A DNA stretch of 23,961 nt from NCBI GenBank assembly GCA_021824855.1, contig JAKAJX010000093.1:1-23961 (forward strand), given 5' to 3'. Position 1 is the first letter of the stretch, and every line of letters starts with the position of its first letter. The translations under genes and the position numbers were made by a program. Shown here in pieces: positions 14,854 to 22,900 of the stretch. A model generated the notes under the pieces. It ran no database searches, was not told the origin of the DNA, and was given only the letters and a program-made list of their open reading frames with translations. This DNA comes from Bacteroidota bacterium (GTDB lineage Bacteria > Bacteroidota > Bacteroidia > Chitinophagales > Chitinophagaceae).

Positions 14854-16110
14854 ATGAAAAATCAAATTACTCTATTTTTTTTGCTGCTAACATTGTTTGC
14901 CAACGCACAGCATCAAAATTGGGTAGATGCAGAAATTACCTTTAAGAATGGAGAAAAAAAGTTAGGCAAAGTAGATTATAAAAATTGGGGAAATAATCCA
15001 ACTACAATTTCTTTTAGTGTAACCAATGGAAACAATATTACCCTAACTCCCGGGCAAGTTGAGAAGGTAGATATTAAAGGGTTTGATATTTATAAAGGGG
15101 CGTTTGTTAAACGGTATAATAACATGATTGAAAGTTCATTAATTAGTGAAGATGATAATGAACCGGTAATTGAGGATACTATTTTTTTGCGTTTATTAAC
15201 TTCGGGCGATAAGCTGAAACTATATACTTATAAGGATAATAGCAAAACCCATTATTTTATTGAGGATAGTACTTCAAATTTATTTGCATTGCGGTATATA
15301 AAATTTTTATCGAATGGAGGAAGTCAAATAAACGATATTCCTGCTTATAAAAATCAGTTACAAAAGTATGTGATAGGTAATGCTAACAACCAAAGACTAC
15401 TTTTAAACACAGCTTGGCGAGACGATGATTTTATTAAACTAATAAGAGCAATTAATGGTTCTTCGGATTTTAGTTATGCTGAAAATAGTTTGAATAATAC
15501 AAGAAGAAATAGTTTCTTTTTTGTAGGTGCAGGTGTTACTGCAGTAAAATTTAGGATTGCAAGCTGGAATAAATATTTCAATGATATGTTGTTTAATGTA
15601 AGCAATTCTCCTGCTTTTATGATAGGTTATCACATTGCAGCTAATAGAAATATTTCACGGTTGGGGTTTAATATAATATTATCGGGGTTTAATGTTAATA
15701 CAAAGGGCAATTATAATTGGGTGAATAATATCAATCAAACAGTTACTGAAACCTTAACTTATAAAAGTTTTAATCTGTCTTTTTCGCCCGAAATTGAATA
15801 TGCTATTTTCCAAAACAAAACTACTCAATTCAACTTTGGTGTTGGTTTTAATTTTAGTTATACAATGGGAACGAGTAGTAATTATACAACTACTGAATTA
15901 AATATAACAGGGCAACCTTTAATTAGGGATCAACTGGGCTTGCAAAACAGTTCATTTATCAATTTTTATACTTTTGGGGAATTTCAATTTTTCAACCGTA
16001 ATAGCGTTAAATTAATTTTCTGCCCATATCAAAAAATACAAAATATTGGACTTACTAGTCCTCAGCAGCAATATATTATGTTGGGATATTATTTTAAAAT
16101 CAAAAAATAA
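14854..16110 (+). CDS. uncharacterised exported protein, probable outer-membrane beta-barrel
   Basis: 418 residues from ATG 14854. The frame is open to ATG 14788, but the later start gives a classical signal peptide MKNQITLFFLLLTLFANA|Q. Residues about 20-180 (numbered from 14854) form a soluble domain of a kind often seen in Bacteroidota (WVDAEITFKNGEKKLGKVDYKNW, an alternation of short strands about expression of a surface polymer or ligand is not known). Residues about 210-418 have alternating hydrophobic strands with glycines and aromatic ends (FFFVGAGVTAVKF, RLGFNIILSGFNV, FNFGVGFNFSYTMG, YIMLGYYFKIKK), as in porin-family barrels. I do not recognise a specific function. It stands alone between the tRNA relic and the intact tRNA gene, both in the opposite orientation. 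Confidence 0.75.
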   Translation: MKNQITLFFLLLTLFANAQHQNWVDAEITFKNGEKKLGKVDYKNWGNNPTTISFSVTNGNNITLTPGQVEKVDIKGFDIYKGAFVKRYNNMIESSLISEDDNEPVIEDTIFLRLLTSGDKLKLYTYKDNSKTHYFIEDSTSNLFALRYIKFLSNGGSQINDIPAYKNQLQKYVIGNANNQRLLLNTAWRDDDFIKLIRAINGSSDFSYAENSLNNTRRNSFFFVGAGVTAVKFRIASWNKYFNDMLFNVSNSPAFMIGYHIAANRNISRLGFNIILSGFNVNTKGNYNWVNNINQTVTETLTYKSFNLSFSPEIEYAIFQNKTTQFNFGVGFNFSYTMGTSSNYTTTELNITGQPLIRDQLGLQNSSFINFYTFGEFQFFNRNSVKLIFCPYQKIQNIGLTSPQQQYIMLGYYFKIKK

Positions 16111-16178
16111 ATTTTGAATTAGTTGATGCTTTTAAACATGCTTACAATGAGGAATTCAAGTAGTAAGTTTTGTAGTTG

Positions 16179-16250
16179 TAGCCCCGACAGGAATCGAACC
16201 TGTATCTAAAGTTTAGGAAACTTCTATTCTATCCATTGAACTACGGGGCC
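16179..16250 (-). tRNA. tRNA-Arg, anticodon CCU
   Basis: Read on the minus strand, the 5' acceptor GGCCCCG (16250-16244) pairs with CGGGGCT (16186-16180), ending in a G:U pair. The D-arm is GTTC...GAAT, the anticodon stem GAAGT/ACTTT holds loop TTCCTAA, so the anticodon is CCU (16215-16217 complement), reading AGG. The T-arm is ACAGG-TTCGATT-CCTGT. The discriminator base is A and CCA is not encoded. The plus strand over this gene reads the familiar GAATCGAACCTG signature of a reversed T-arm. Confidence 0.95.
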
Positions 16251-16257
16251 ATGGTTG

Positions 16258-16265
16258 CAAAAATA
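16258..16265 (-). promoter_or_regulatory. -7 promoter element of tRNA-Arg
   Basis: On the minus strand this reads TATTTTTG, an exact match to TAnnTTTG, seven bases before the first base of the tRNA. That would start transcription at or next to the mature 5' end. No good TTG is seen at the -33 position. Confidence 0.5.
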
Positions 16266-16320
16266 ATAGTTTCGCGTAAGTATTATTACTTTAAATAGTA
16301 AATACTAATTTTAAATAAAA

Positions 16321-16773
16321 ATGACCTACGTAAGATTGTTTTTTATAGCAACTATTTATCTAGCTTCTTTTAGTAGCAAAGCCCGTGCTCAGTCTAAAGT
16401 AACTTTAAATCATACCGCTATTTATGTAATTAATTTAGAGAAATCGGCTTGGTTTTATACAACCATTATTGGGTTAGATACCGTATCCGAACCTTTTCAC
16501 GATGGCAAACATGTTTGGCTAAAAACCGGCACTCACACTATGCTGCATATCATTAAAGGTGCAACCGAAAAAAAAGAGTATTACGTTAATCAGCATACTT
16601 GCTTTAGTGTTCCTTCAATTATTTCGTTTACACAAAAATTAAAAGCCAACGCCATCAATTGGCAAGATGTAAATGGTGCACAAAACCAAATTACAACTCG
16701 AATTGATGGGGTTCATCAACTATGGCTACAAGATCCGGATGGTTATTGGATTGAAGTGAATGATGATAAATAG
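16321..16773 (+). CDS. exported VOC-superfamily (glyoxalase/dioxygenase-fold) protein
   Basis: 150 residues. The N terminus MTYVRLFFIATIYLASF...KARA|Q is a signal peptide with likely cleavage after Ala23, so the protein probably acts in the periplasm. The rest is one VOC domain of two beta-alpha-beta-beta-beta modules: LNHTAIYVINLEKSAWFYTTIIGLD at the start and LQDPDGYWIEV at the end. His31, His76, His92 and Glu145 sit at the positions where the fold usually holds its metal ligands, so metal binding is likely. The reaction cannot be told; members range from lactoylglutathione lyases to dioxygenases and resistance proteins. It is preceded by the divergent tRNA-Arg and followed after 41 bases by the TPR protein gene, which has its own promoter-like element. 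Confidence 0.85.
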   Translation: MTYVRLFFIATIYLASFSSKARAQSKVTLNHTAIYVINLEKSAWFYTTIIGLDTVSEPFHDGKHVWLKTGTHTMLHIIKGATEKKEYYVNQHTCFSVPSIISFTQKLKANAINWQDVNGAQNQITTRIDGVHQLWLQDPDGYWIEVNDDK

Positions 16774-16785
16774 CTGCTTGCACCC

Positions 16786-16793
16786 TATCTTTG
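16786..16793 (+). promoter_or_regulatory. candidate -7 promoter element for the TPR protein gene
   Basis: TATCTTTG matches TAnnTTTG and continues with CACCC, as does the actA promoter core (18562-18569). It lies 22 bases before the start codon. The upstream TTG expected near -33 is not evident, so it rests on the -7 match. Confidence 0.4.
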
Positions 16794-16814
16794 CACCCCT
16801 TATATTTATAGTGT

Positions 16815-17465
16815 ATGAAATTTTACAATTTGCTAATTAAGTTTCGTTTTTGGTTAGGTATCTTATCAATTATATTGGCGGTAACAATCAATATTACCAA
16901 TGGTTTTTGGCCGGCATTTATTTTATATTTTATTGCTATAATAGCAATACTCAGTCATTTTTTTATTGGTCCATTGCGTTTAATTCAAGAGCCAATGGAG
17001 CAAGGCAATGTAGATGAGGTAGAAAAAATATTAAATATGGTTTGGTTTCCTAATTTATTGTATAAACCTGTTCGATCTACTTATTATACCATAAAGGGCA
17101 ATTTGGCCATGATGAAGCAAGATTTTGATGCTGCCGAAAAGCACCTAAAAAAGAGTAATGAATTAGGAGCTGCTTTGCCCGAAGCAGAAGGTGCTAATAA
17201 ACTGCAATTGGGAATGATGGCTATGCAAAAAGGCGATTTAAAACAGGCAGAACAATATGTTAGGGCAGCCATTAGAGCCGGTATACCCGATAAAGAAAGC
17301 GAGGCTGTTGCTTATTTAAGTATGTGCCAAATATTTATGAATAAAAGAGAGTTTAGAGCCGCTAAAGACTTTTTTAGAAAGGCTAAAGCCTGTAAACCAA
17401 CAACCAAACAGGTAGTTGATCAAATAAAAGAAATTGAAAAATATATTTCTCGTATTCCCGGATAA
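16815..17465 (+). CDS. membrane-anchored tetratricopeptide-repeat protein, function unknown
   Basis: 216 residues. Two adjacent TM segments at about 10-28 and 31-52 (FWLGILSIILAVTINITNGF, FWPAFILYFIAIIAILSHFFIG) anchor the protein in the inner membrane. Residues about 60-205 are helical TPR-like repeats facing the cytoplasm or periplasm: YYTIKGNLAMMKQDFDAAEKHLKKSNELG, NKLQLGMMAMQKGDLKQAEQYVRAAIRAG, AVAYLSMCQIFMNKREFRAAKDFFRKAKA. Such repeats bind protein partners. No enzymatic domain is present. The neighbours give no clear hint at a pathway. Related small two-TM TPR proteins are widespread in Bacteroidota as hypothetical proteins. Confidence 0.85.
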   Translation: MKFYNLLIKFRFWLGILSIILAVTINITNGFWPAFILYFIAIIAILSHFFIGPLRLIQEPMEQGNVDEVEKILNMVWFPNLLYKPVRSTYYTIKGNLAMMKQDFDAAEKHLKKSNELGAALPEAEGANKLQLGMMAMQKGDLKQAEQYVRAAIRAGIPDKESEAVAYLSMCQIFMNKREFRAAKDFFRKAKACKPTTKQVVDQIKEIEKYISRIPG

Positions 17466-17549
17466 TTTGCTGTATGTGATTTTTGTCATAGTACCCATTT
17501 TGTTTTAACATTATTTTGGTATCAATTTTATAAACCAAATTAATTAGTT

Positions 17550-17756
17550 ATGAAAAAAAATATGGGTAATGCCGATCGCATAATAAGAGTTCTTGTAGCC
17601 ATTGTTTTTGCTGTATTGTATTTTACTAAAACAGTATCAGGTACTGCAGGAATTGTATTACTTGTTTTAGGCGCTGTGTTTTTAGTAACTTCTGTTGTAA
17701 GCTTTTGCCCATTATACTTGCCTTTTGGTATAAAAACTTGCAAAACTAAAGCGTAA
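17550..17756 (+). CDS. small DUF2892-like inner-membrane protein
   Basis: 68 residues starting MKKNMGNADRIIRVLVAIVFAVLYF. The NADRIIRV start followed by two hydrophobic helices (about 13-28 and 31-52) and the CPLYLPFGIKTC end are the hallmarks of the DUF2892 (YgaP-like membrane) family, where the pair of late cysteines is usual. The role is unknown; in some bacteria the domain is fused to rhodanese domains, suggesting sulfur handling. Its last 11 bases overlap the 3' end of convergent purN. Confidence 0.85.
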   Translation: MKKNMGNADRIIRVLVAIVFAVLYFTKTVSGTAGIVLLVLGAVFLVTSVVSFCPLYLPFGIKTCKTKA

Positions 17757-18354
17757 GCGAATCTTTTTGCTCCATTAAACATTTTTCAATGGTTGATGGA
17801 AAGAATTGATGTTCTAATTGATGAATTTTTTCAGCCAAAGAATCGGGCGTATCATTTTCAGCAACACTACATTTAATCTGAGTAATGATATTGCCATGGT
17901 CGTACTGTTCATCTACATAATGAATGGTAATGCCGCTTTCTTTCTCTTTTGCATCAATTACTGCTTCATGTACATAATGACCATACATTCCTTTACCGCC
18001 ATATTTTGGTAATAAAGCAGGATGTATGTTTATTATTTTATTGCTATATGCTTCAATTAATTTTTTGGGAATTCTCCATAAAAATCCGGCTAATACTATA
18101 AAATCAATACCTAAATTTTTAAGTTCATCGGTATAAGCATTTTGGGTAAAAAACTTTTCTTTTTCAATAAGTAAAGTATTAATTGAATAAGTAGCTGCAA
18201 TTTTTAGTACACCTGCATTTGCTTTATTCGAAACAATCAATGAAATGCTAATAGAAGGATGAGATGCGAAGTAGATAATTATTTTTTCTGTATTAGATCC
18301 GGCACCCGAAGCAAATACGGCAATTTTTTTTTGGATAGTTGTAGTATGCATCAT
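17746..18354 (-). CDS. purN: phosphoribosylglycinamide formyltransferase 1 (GAR transformylase)
   Basis: Transfers a formyl group from 10-formyl-tetrahydrofolate to glycinamide ribonucleotide, step three of purine synthesis, in the cytoplasm. 202 residues, normal for PurN. The N-terminal nucleotide-binding segment is KIAVFASGAGSNTEKII, followed by SNKANAGVL. The folate and catalytic region shows DFIVLAGFLWRIP, INIHPALLPKYGGKGMYG and GITIHYVDEQYDHGNII. The catalytic triad of the family is present as Asn109, His111 and Asp152. Two ATG codons stand in tandem at the start (18354 and 18351), so the first residue is uncertain by one. It is convergent with the DUF2892 gene (11-base overlap) and divergent from the act operon. 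Confidence 0.95.
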   Translation of the reverse strand: MMHTTTIQKKIAVFASGAGSNTEKIIIYFASHPSISISLIVSNKANAGVLKIAATYSINTLLIEKEKFFTQNAYTDELKNLGIDFIVLAGFLWRIPKKLIEAYSNKIINIHPALLPKYGGKGMYGHYVHEAVIDAKEKESGITIHYVDEQYDHGNIITQIKCSVAENDTPDSLAEKIHQLEHQFFPSTIEKCLMEQKDSLTL

Positions 18355-18536
18355 TAAAGCTACTAAATATTGGTTAGGCTGTTTAAATGCGAAATAAAAT
18401 ATTTATGGCTAATTAAAGTGATGAAAGGTGTAAAAACTGTTGTTAAAACATCAACAATAAATTTTCAAATAATAATAAAAAATAAATTGTTCATGGAAAC
18501 TCAATTCTGGTAAGGATAAAAAAATATTTTAAAACA

Positions 18537-18557
18537 TTGAACTTTTGTCAAGTTCAA
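18537..18557. promoter_or_regulatory. inverted repeat over the act promoter spacer (candidate operator)
   Basis: TTGAACTT (18537-18544) and AAGTTCAA (18550-18557) are perfect reverse complements separated by five bases. The 21-bp dyad begins at the candidate -33 TTG and ends four bases before the -7 element. A dimeric repressor could block the promoter there. The regulator is unknown. Confidence 0.4.
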
Positions 18558-18569
18558 GTCATATTTTTG
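18537..18569 (+). promoter_or_regulatory. promoter of the alternative complex III (act) operon
   Basis: The -7 element TATTTTTG (18562-18569) matches TAnnTTTG exactly. TTG at 18537-18539 is spaced 22 bases upstream, acceptable for the -33 element. Transcription would start near 18575, leaving a leader of about 40 bases before the actA ATG (18616). Confidence 0.5.
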
Positions 18570-18615
18570 CACCCATTCAAGGATATTTTCCACACAGATC
18601 AATCCAATTGTGAAT

Positions 18616-19866
18616 ATGATACTCATAAGAAGTATAATTAGACCCTTCGTTTTAGGATCAGTTATTTTTTTGATTTTTTCTTTTGGCAATAAAGCAAAAG
18701 CCCAAGATGGCAAAGCCCTTTTTTCCCAAAATTGTGCTTCCTGTCATGCCATAGATAAGAAACTTACAGGTCCTGCTCTTAAAGGAGTTGAAGATCGTTG
18801 GGGTGGAGATAGAAAAAAGCTCCACGACTGGATACATAACAGCCAGGCATATCTTAAAACCGGCGATAGTTATGCAGTAAACCTGTTTAACGAAAACAAC
18901 AAAATTCCAATGAATGCATTTCCAAGCCTTAGCGATAAGGACATAGATGCAATTTTGGATTATGTTAAAGATTGGAAACCGGCCACTCCTGCAGCAGCAG
19001 CAGGCAGTGCGGCTCCTGTTCAGGAAGGAGACAATACTTTACTATTTGGTATTCTTACTTTAATATTAGCAGTTATTGCTTTTATACTACTACAAGTAAA
19101 TAGTAATTTAAGAAAACTATCTGATAGTAAAGAAGGTATTGTTTCTGCCGAACCGATTCCATTCTGGAAAAACAGAACATATATTGCTTTTGTAGTGATT
19201 GTTTTATTTTTAGTAGGCGGTTATTATACTACAAAAGGTGCCATTGGGTTAGGTCGTAATAAAGATTATCAACCTACACAACCCATCTATTACTCTCATA
19301 AAGTACATGCAGGTACCAACCAAATTAACTGTTTGTATTGTCATGGAGGTGCTCAAGATAGTAAACAAGCAAGTATACCCTCTTTAAATGTATGTATGAA
19401 TTGCCATGCTGCAATTAATGAATACAAAGGAGAGAAAATATATAATGAAGAAGGAGAAGAAGTTAATGGCACCGATCAAATTAAAAAGCTGTATGAATAT
19501 GCCGGATTTACACCCGGTGAACCTTGGGACCCTGCCAAAGCAAAACCAATTGAATGGGTAAAAATCCATAATCTACCCGATCATGTTTACTTCAACCATT
19601 CTCAACATATTAAAGCAGGTAAAGTACAATGTCAAACTTGCCATGGCGATATCACCAAAATGGATGAAGTAAAACAATTTGCAGATTTAAGTATGGGATG
19701 GTGTATTAACTGTCATCGTACTACCCAAGTTCAGTTTAAAGAAAATGGTTTTTACAGTATTTATGAAAAATACCATGAAGATTTAAAGAATGGAAAAATT
19801 GATAGTACAAAAGGAATTACTGTAGAAAGTATTGGCGGAACTGAATGCCAAAAATGTCACTATTAA
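18616..19866 (+). CDS. actA: alternative complex III subunit A, multiheme cytochrome c (six CXXCH motifs)
   Basis: 416 residues from ATG 18616; GTG 18610 is possible but adds only two residues. The protein carries electrons within alternative complex III on the periplasmic side. An N-terminal signal anchor ends ...KAKA|Q. A class I-type monoheme domain follows (NCASCHAIDKKLTGPAL, with a downstream Met in KIPMNAFPSL as likely sixth ligand). Two TM segments lie at about 143-162 and 190-208. The C-terminal part has five more heme sites, for a total of six: CASCH, CLYCH, CMNCH, CQTCH, CINCH and CQKCH, with first cysteines encoded at 18733, 19330, 19393, 19630, 19702 and 19846. The last site is two residues from the C terminus. 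It is the first gene of the operon, 54 bases before actB, behind a plausible promoter. Confidence 0.9.
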   Translation: MILIRSIIRPFVLGSVIFLIFSFGNKAKAQDGKALFSQNCASCHAIDKKLTGPALKGVEDRWGGDRKKLHDWIHNSQAYLKTGDSYAVNLFNENNKIPMNAFPSLSDKDIDAILDYVKDWKPATPAAAAGSAAPVQEGDNTLLFGILTLILAVIAFILLQVNSNLRKLSDSKEGIVSAEPIPFWKNRTYIAFVVIVLFLVGGYYTTKGAIGLGRNKDYQPTQPIYYSHKVHAGTNQINCLYCHGGAQDSKQASIPSLNVCMNCHAAINEYKGEKIYNEEGEEVNGTDQIKKLYEYAGFTPGEPWDPAKAKPIEWVKIHNLPDHVYFNHSQHIKAGKVQCQTCHGDITKMDEVKQFADLSMGWCINCHRTTQVQFKENGFYSIYEKYHEDLKNGKIDSTKGITVESIGGTECQKCHY

Positions 19867-19920
19867 AATTATTTCAATTGAAAATTGCTAAATAAAATTA
19901 GCAATCAATCAGCATAAACT

Positions 19921-22900
19921 ATGAGCGATAACAAGTACTGGCAAAGTTTTGGAGAATTAAATAATTCTGAAGCTTATCAGCAAGCATCGAAAGACGAATT
20001 TCGTGAAGAACTTCCTTTTGAAGCAGATACAAAAGGCTTTTTACAAGCAATTACTCCTCGCAGAGATTTCTTAAAATATCTAGGATTTAGCACTGCCGCA
20101 GCAGCAGTTGCAGCAAGTTGCGAAGTGCCTGTAAGAAAAGCAATTCCTTTTACCAATAAGCCCGAAGATATTATTCCCGGAGTTTCTGATTATTATGCAA
20201 CCACCTATGTACAAGATGGCGATGCAGTTAGTGTTTTAGCCAAAGTAAGAGATGGTCGTCCTATTAAAATAGAAGGAAACGATTTAAGTCCTTTAACCTC
20301 CGGTGGAACTTCTGCAAGAGTACAAGCATCGGTATTAGATTTATACGATACTGCTCGATTAAGATTCCCTTCTATTAATGGAAAAGAAGCCACTTTCGAT
20401 GCTATCGATAAAGCTGTAACCGAAGAGTTGGCTGCACTAAAAAAACCTGTTGTTTTTCTAACAACTACAATTACTTCTCCTTCTACAAAAGCTATTATTG
20501 GAGAAGTAATGGCTAAATATCCCGGAACAAAACAAGTGGTGTACGATGCAGTTTCGTATAGTGGTATTTTATTAGCTAATAAAGCCTCTTACGGAAAAGC
20601 AATTATTCCATCTTATCGTTTCGATAATGCAAAAATTATTGTTAGTTTAAATGCCGACTTTTTAGGCACTTGGTTAAGTCCTATTGAATTTGCAAAACAA
20701 TATGCAAAGGGTAAAAAAATAAATGAAAAGAAACCTGAAATGACTAAGCACTTTCATTTTGAAAGCGTGGCAAGTTTAACAGGTTCTAATGCAGATGAAA
20801 GATATTTACATCGCCCTTCTGAAGCAGGATCTGTAGCATTGGGATTGTTGAATGGATTAAATGGACAATCTGTTTCTATTAGCGATGCTACACTTAAAAA
20901 ACAAGTTGAAAAAGTTGCTAAAGAATTATTGGCACACAAAGGCGAAGCATTGGTTGTAAGCGGAAGTAATGATGTAAATGTTCAAATAATTGTAAATGCC
21001 ATTAATGAATTATTACAATCAAATGGCAAAACAATCGATTGGGCTACAACCTACAATACTCGTCAAGGTATTGATGGAGATTTTGCAGCATTAGTAAACG
21101 ATATGAATGCTGGCAATATAGGTGCTTTATTAATTTATGGTGCTAATCCTGCATATTCTTGGTTCAACAGCAAAAAATTTATTGATGGATTAAAAAAGGT
21201 AGAAACTACGATTTCTTTTAATCCTAAAGCCGATGAAACAACACAGCTTTGTAAATACAGTATTCCCGACCATCATTATTTAGAAAGTTGGGGCGATACA
21301 GAAGCAAAAACAGGTTATTTTTCTTTCTTACAACCAACAATTGCTCCATTATTTAAAACTCGCCAATGGCAAGATAGTTTATTGAAATGGAGTGGTTCTA
21401 CACAAGATTATTTAACCTATTTTAAATCATATTGGAGTGCTAAAGTTGGTGGTGAAAATGGATGGAATAAAGCATTGCAAGATGGAGTTGTCAATCCAAC
21501 AGCTACTCCGGCTATCACTACAACCACTTTTAACTCAAGCATAGTTGCTTCGGCAGTTTCTGCAATTAGCAACCTTAAAAAAGGCGGAAAATTAGAATTA
21601 CAGTTATACGAAAAAGTAGCAATAGGTGCTGGTCAGCAAGCATCCAATCCATGGCTACAAGAGCTACCCGATCCGGTAACCAGAGCAACATGGGATAACT
21701 ACGTTATTGTTTCTCCTTCATTGGCTAAAACATTACTTAATATTGATTTAAGCGATAATGGTCAAGCTGATGCATACGAAGTACAGCCCGCTAAAAAAGT
21801 TGTAAAAGTTACCGTTAATGGTAAATCGGTTTCACTTCCTGCATTAATTATACCCGGTACACACCCCGATACTATTGGAATTGCAATTGGATATGGCTGT
21901 ACAGATAAAATGGGTAAAGCAGTGATAGGTACAGGTAAAAATGTATTTCCTTTTGTAGATGGAAGCGGCAATACCATAAATTATTTTGTAACCGATGTAA
22001 CAGCAGAATTAACCGATGATTTATATAAAGTAGCTTTAACACAAACACATGGAAGTTACGATACCAAGCAAGGCAAGCGTACCGAAGTGATGAAAGAATT
22101 GGCATTGGTTCAGTTTAAAGAAGAACCTAATGAAATTAGAGAAGATAGAGAGAAAGAGTTAAAGCCTTATGGTGGATTGGAAAATTTTGAAAAAGAAGGA
22201 ACTATTTATCCTTATTTCGATAAGCCGGGTATTCATTGGGGAATGAGTGTTGATTTAAACACTTGTACCGGTTGTGCAGCTTGCGTTGTTGCATGCCATG
22301 CAGAAAATAATGTACCGGTTGTAGGAAAGCCGGAAGTAATGAGATTTCATGATATGCATTGGTTGAGAATAGATCGTTATTATAGTGGCGATGCAAGCAA
22401 TCCAAAAGTGGTATTTCAGCCAATGATGTGCCAGCATTGCGACAATGCACCTTGTGAAAACGTTTGTCCGGTTGCAGCTACTAATCATAGTAGTGAAGGG
22501 TTAAATCAAATGACGTATAACCGATGTATTGGTACAAGATATTGCGCCAACAACTGCCCTTATAAAGTACGTAGGTTTAACTGGGCTGATTATACAGGGT
22601 CAGATAGTTTTCCTGATAATCAAGTCGGTATTGTGAACGATGTGGTGATGGATATGAATGATGATTTAACAAGAATGGTATTAAATCCTGATGTTACAGT
22701 TAGGTCTCGAGGTGTAATTGAAAAATGTTCATTCTGTGTTCAACGCTTACAAGAAGGAAAATTAAAAGCCAAAAAAGAAAGCAGACCATTAGAAGATAGT
22801 GATATCAAAACAGCTTGTCAGCAAGCTTGCCCTACAGATGCAATTGTATTTGGCAATGTAAATAGTAAGCATAGTGCTATTAGCATTACACGTGCCGAAA

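Noticed and set aside
18610..18615. GTG 18610 as the actA start
   Set aside because: ATG 18616 is two codons later with no loss of the signal region.
22202..22488. Antisense open frames within actB
   Set aside because: They overlap the strongly conserved ferredoxin domain and show no recognisable protein features.
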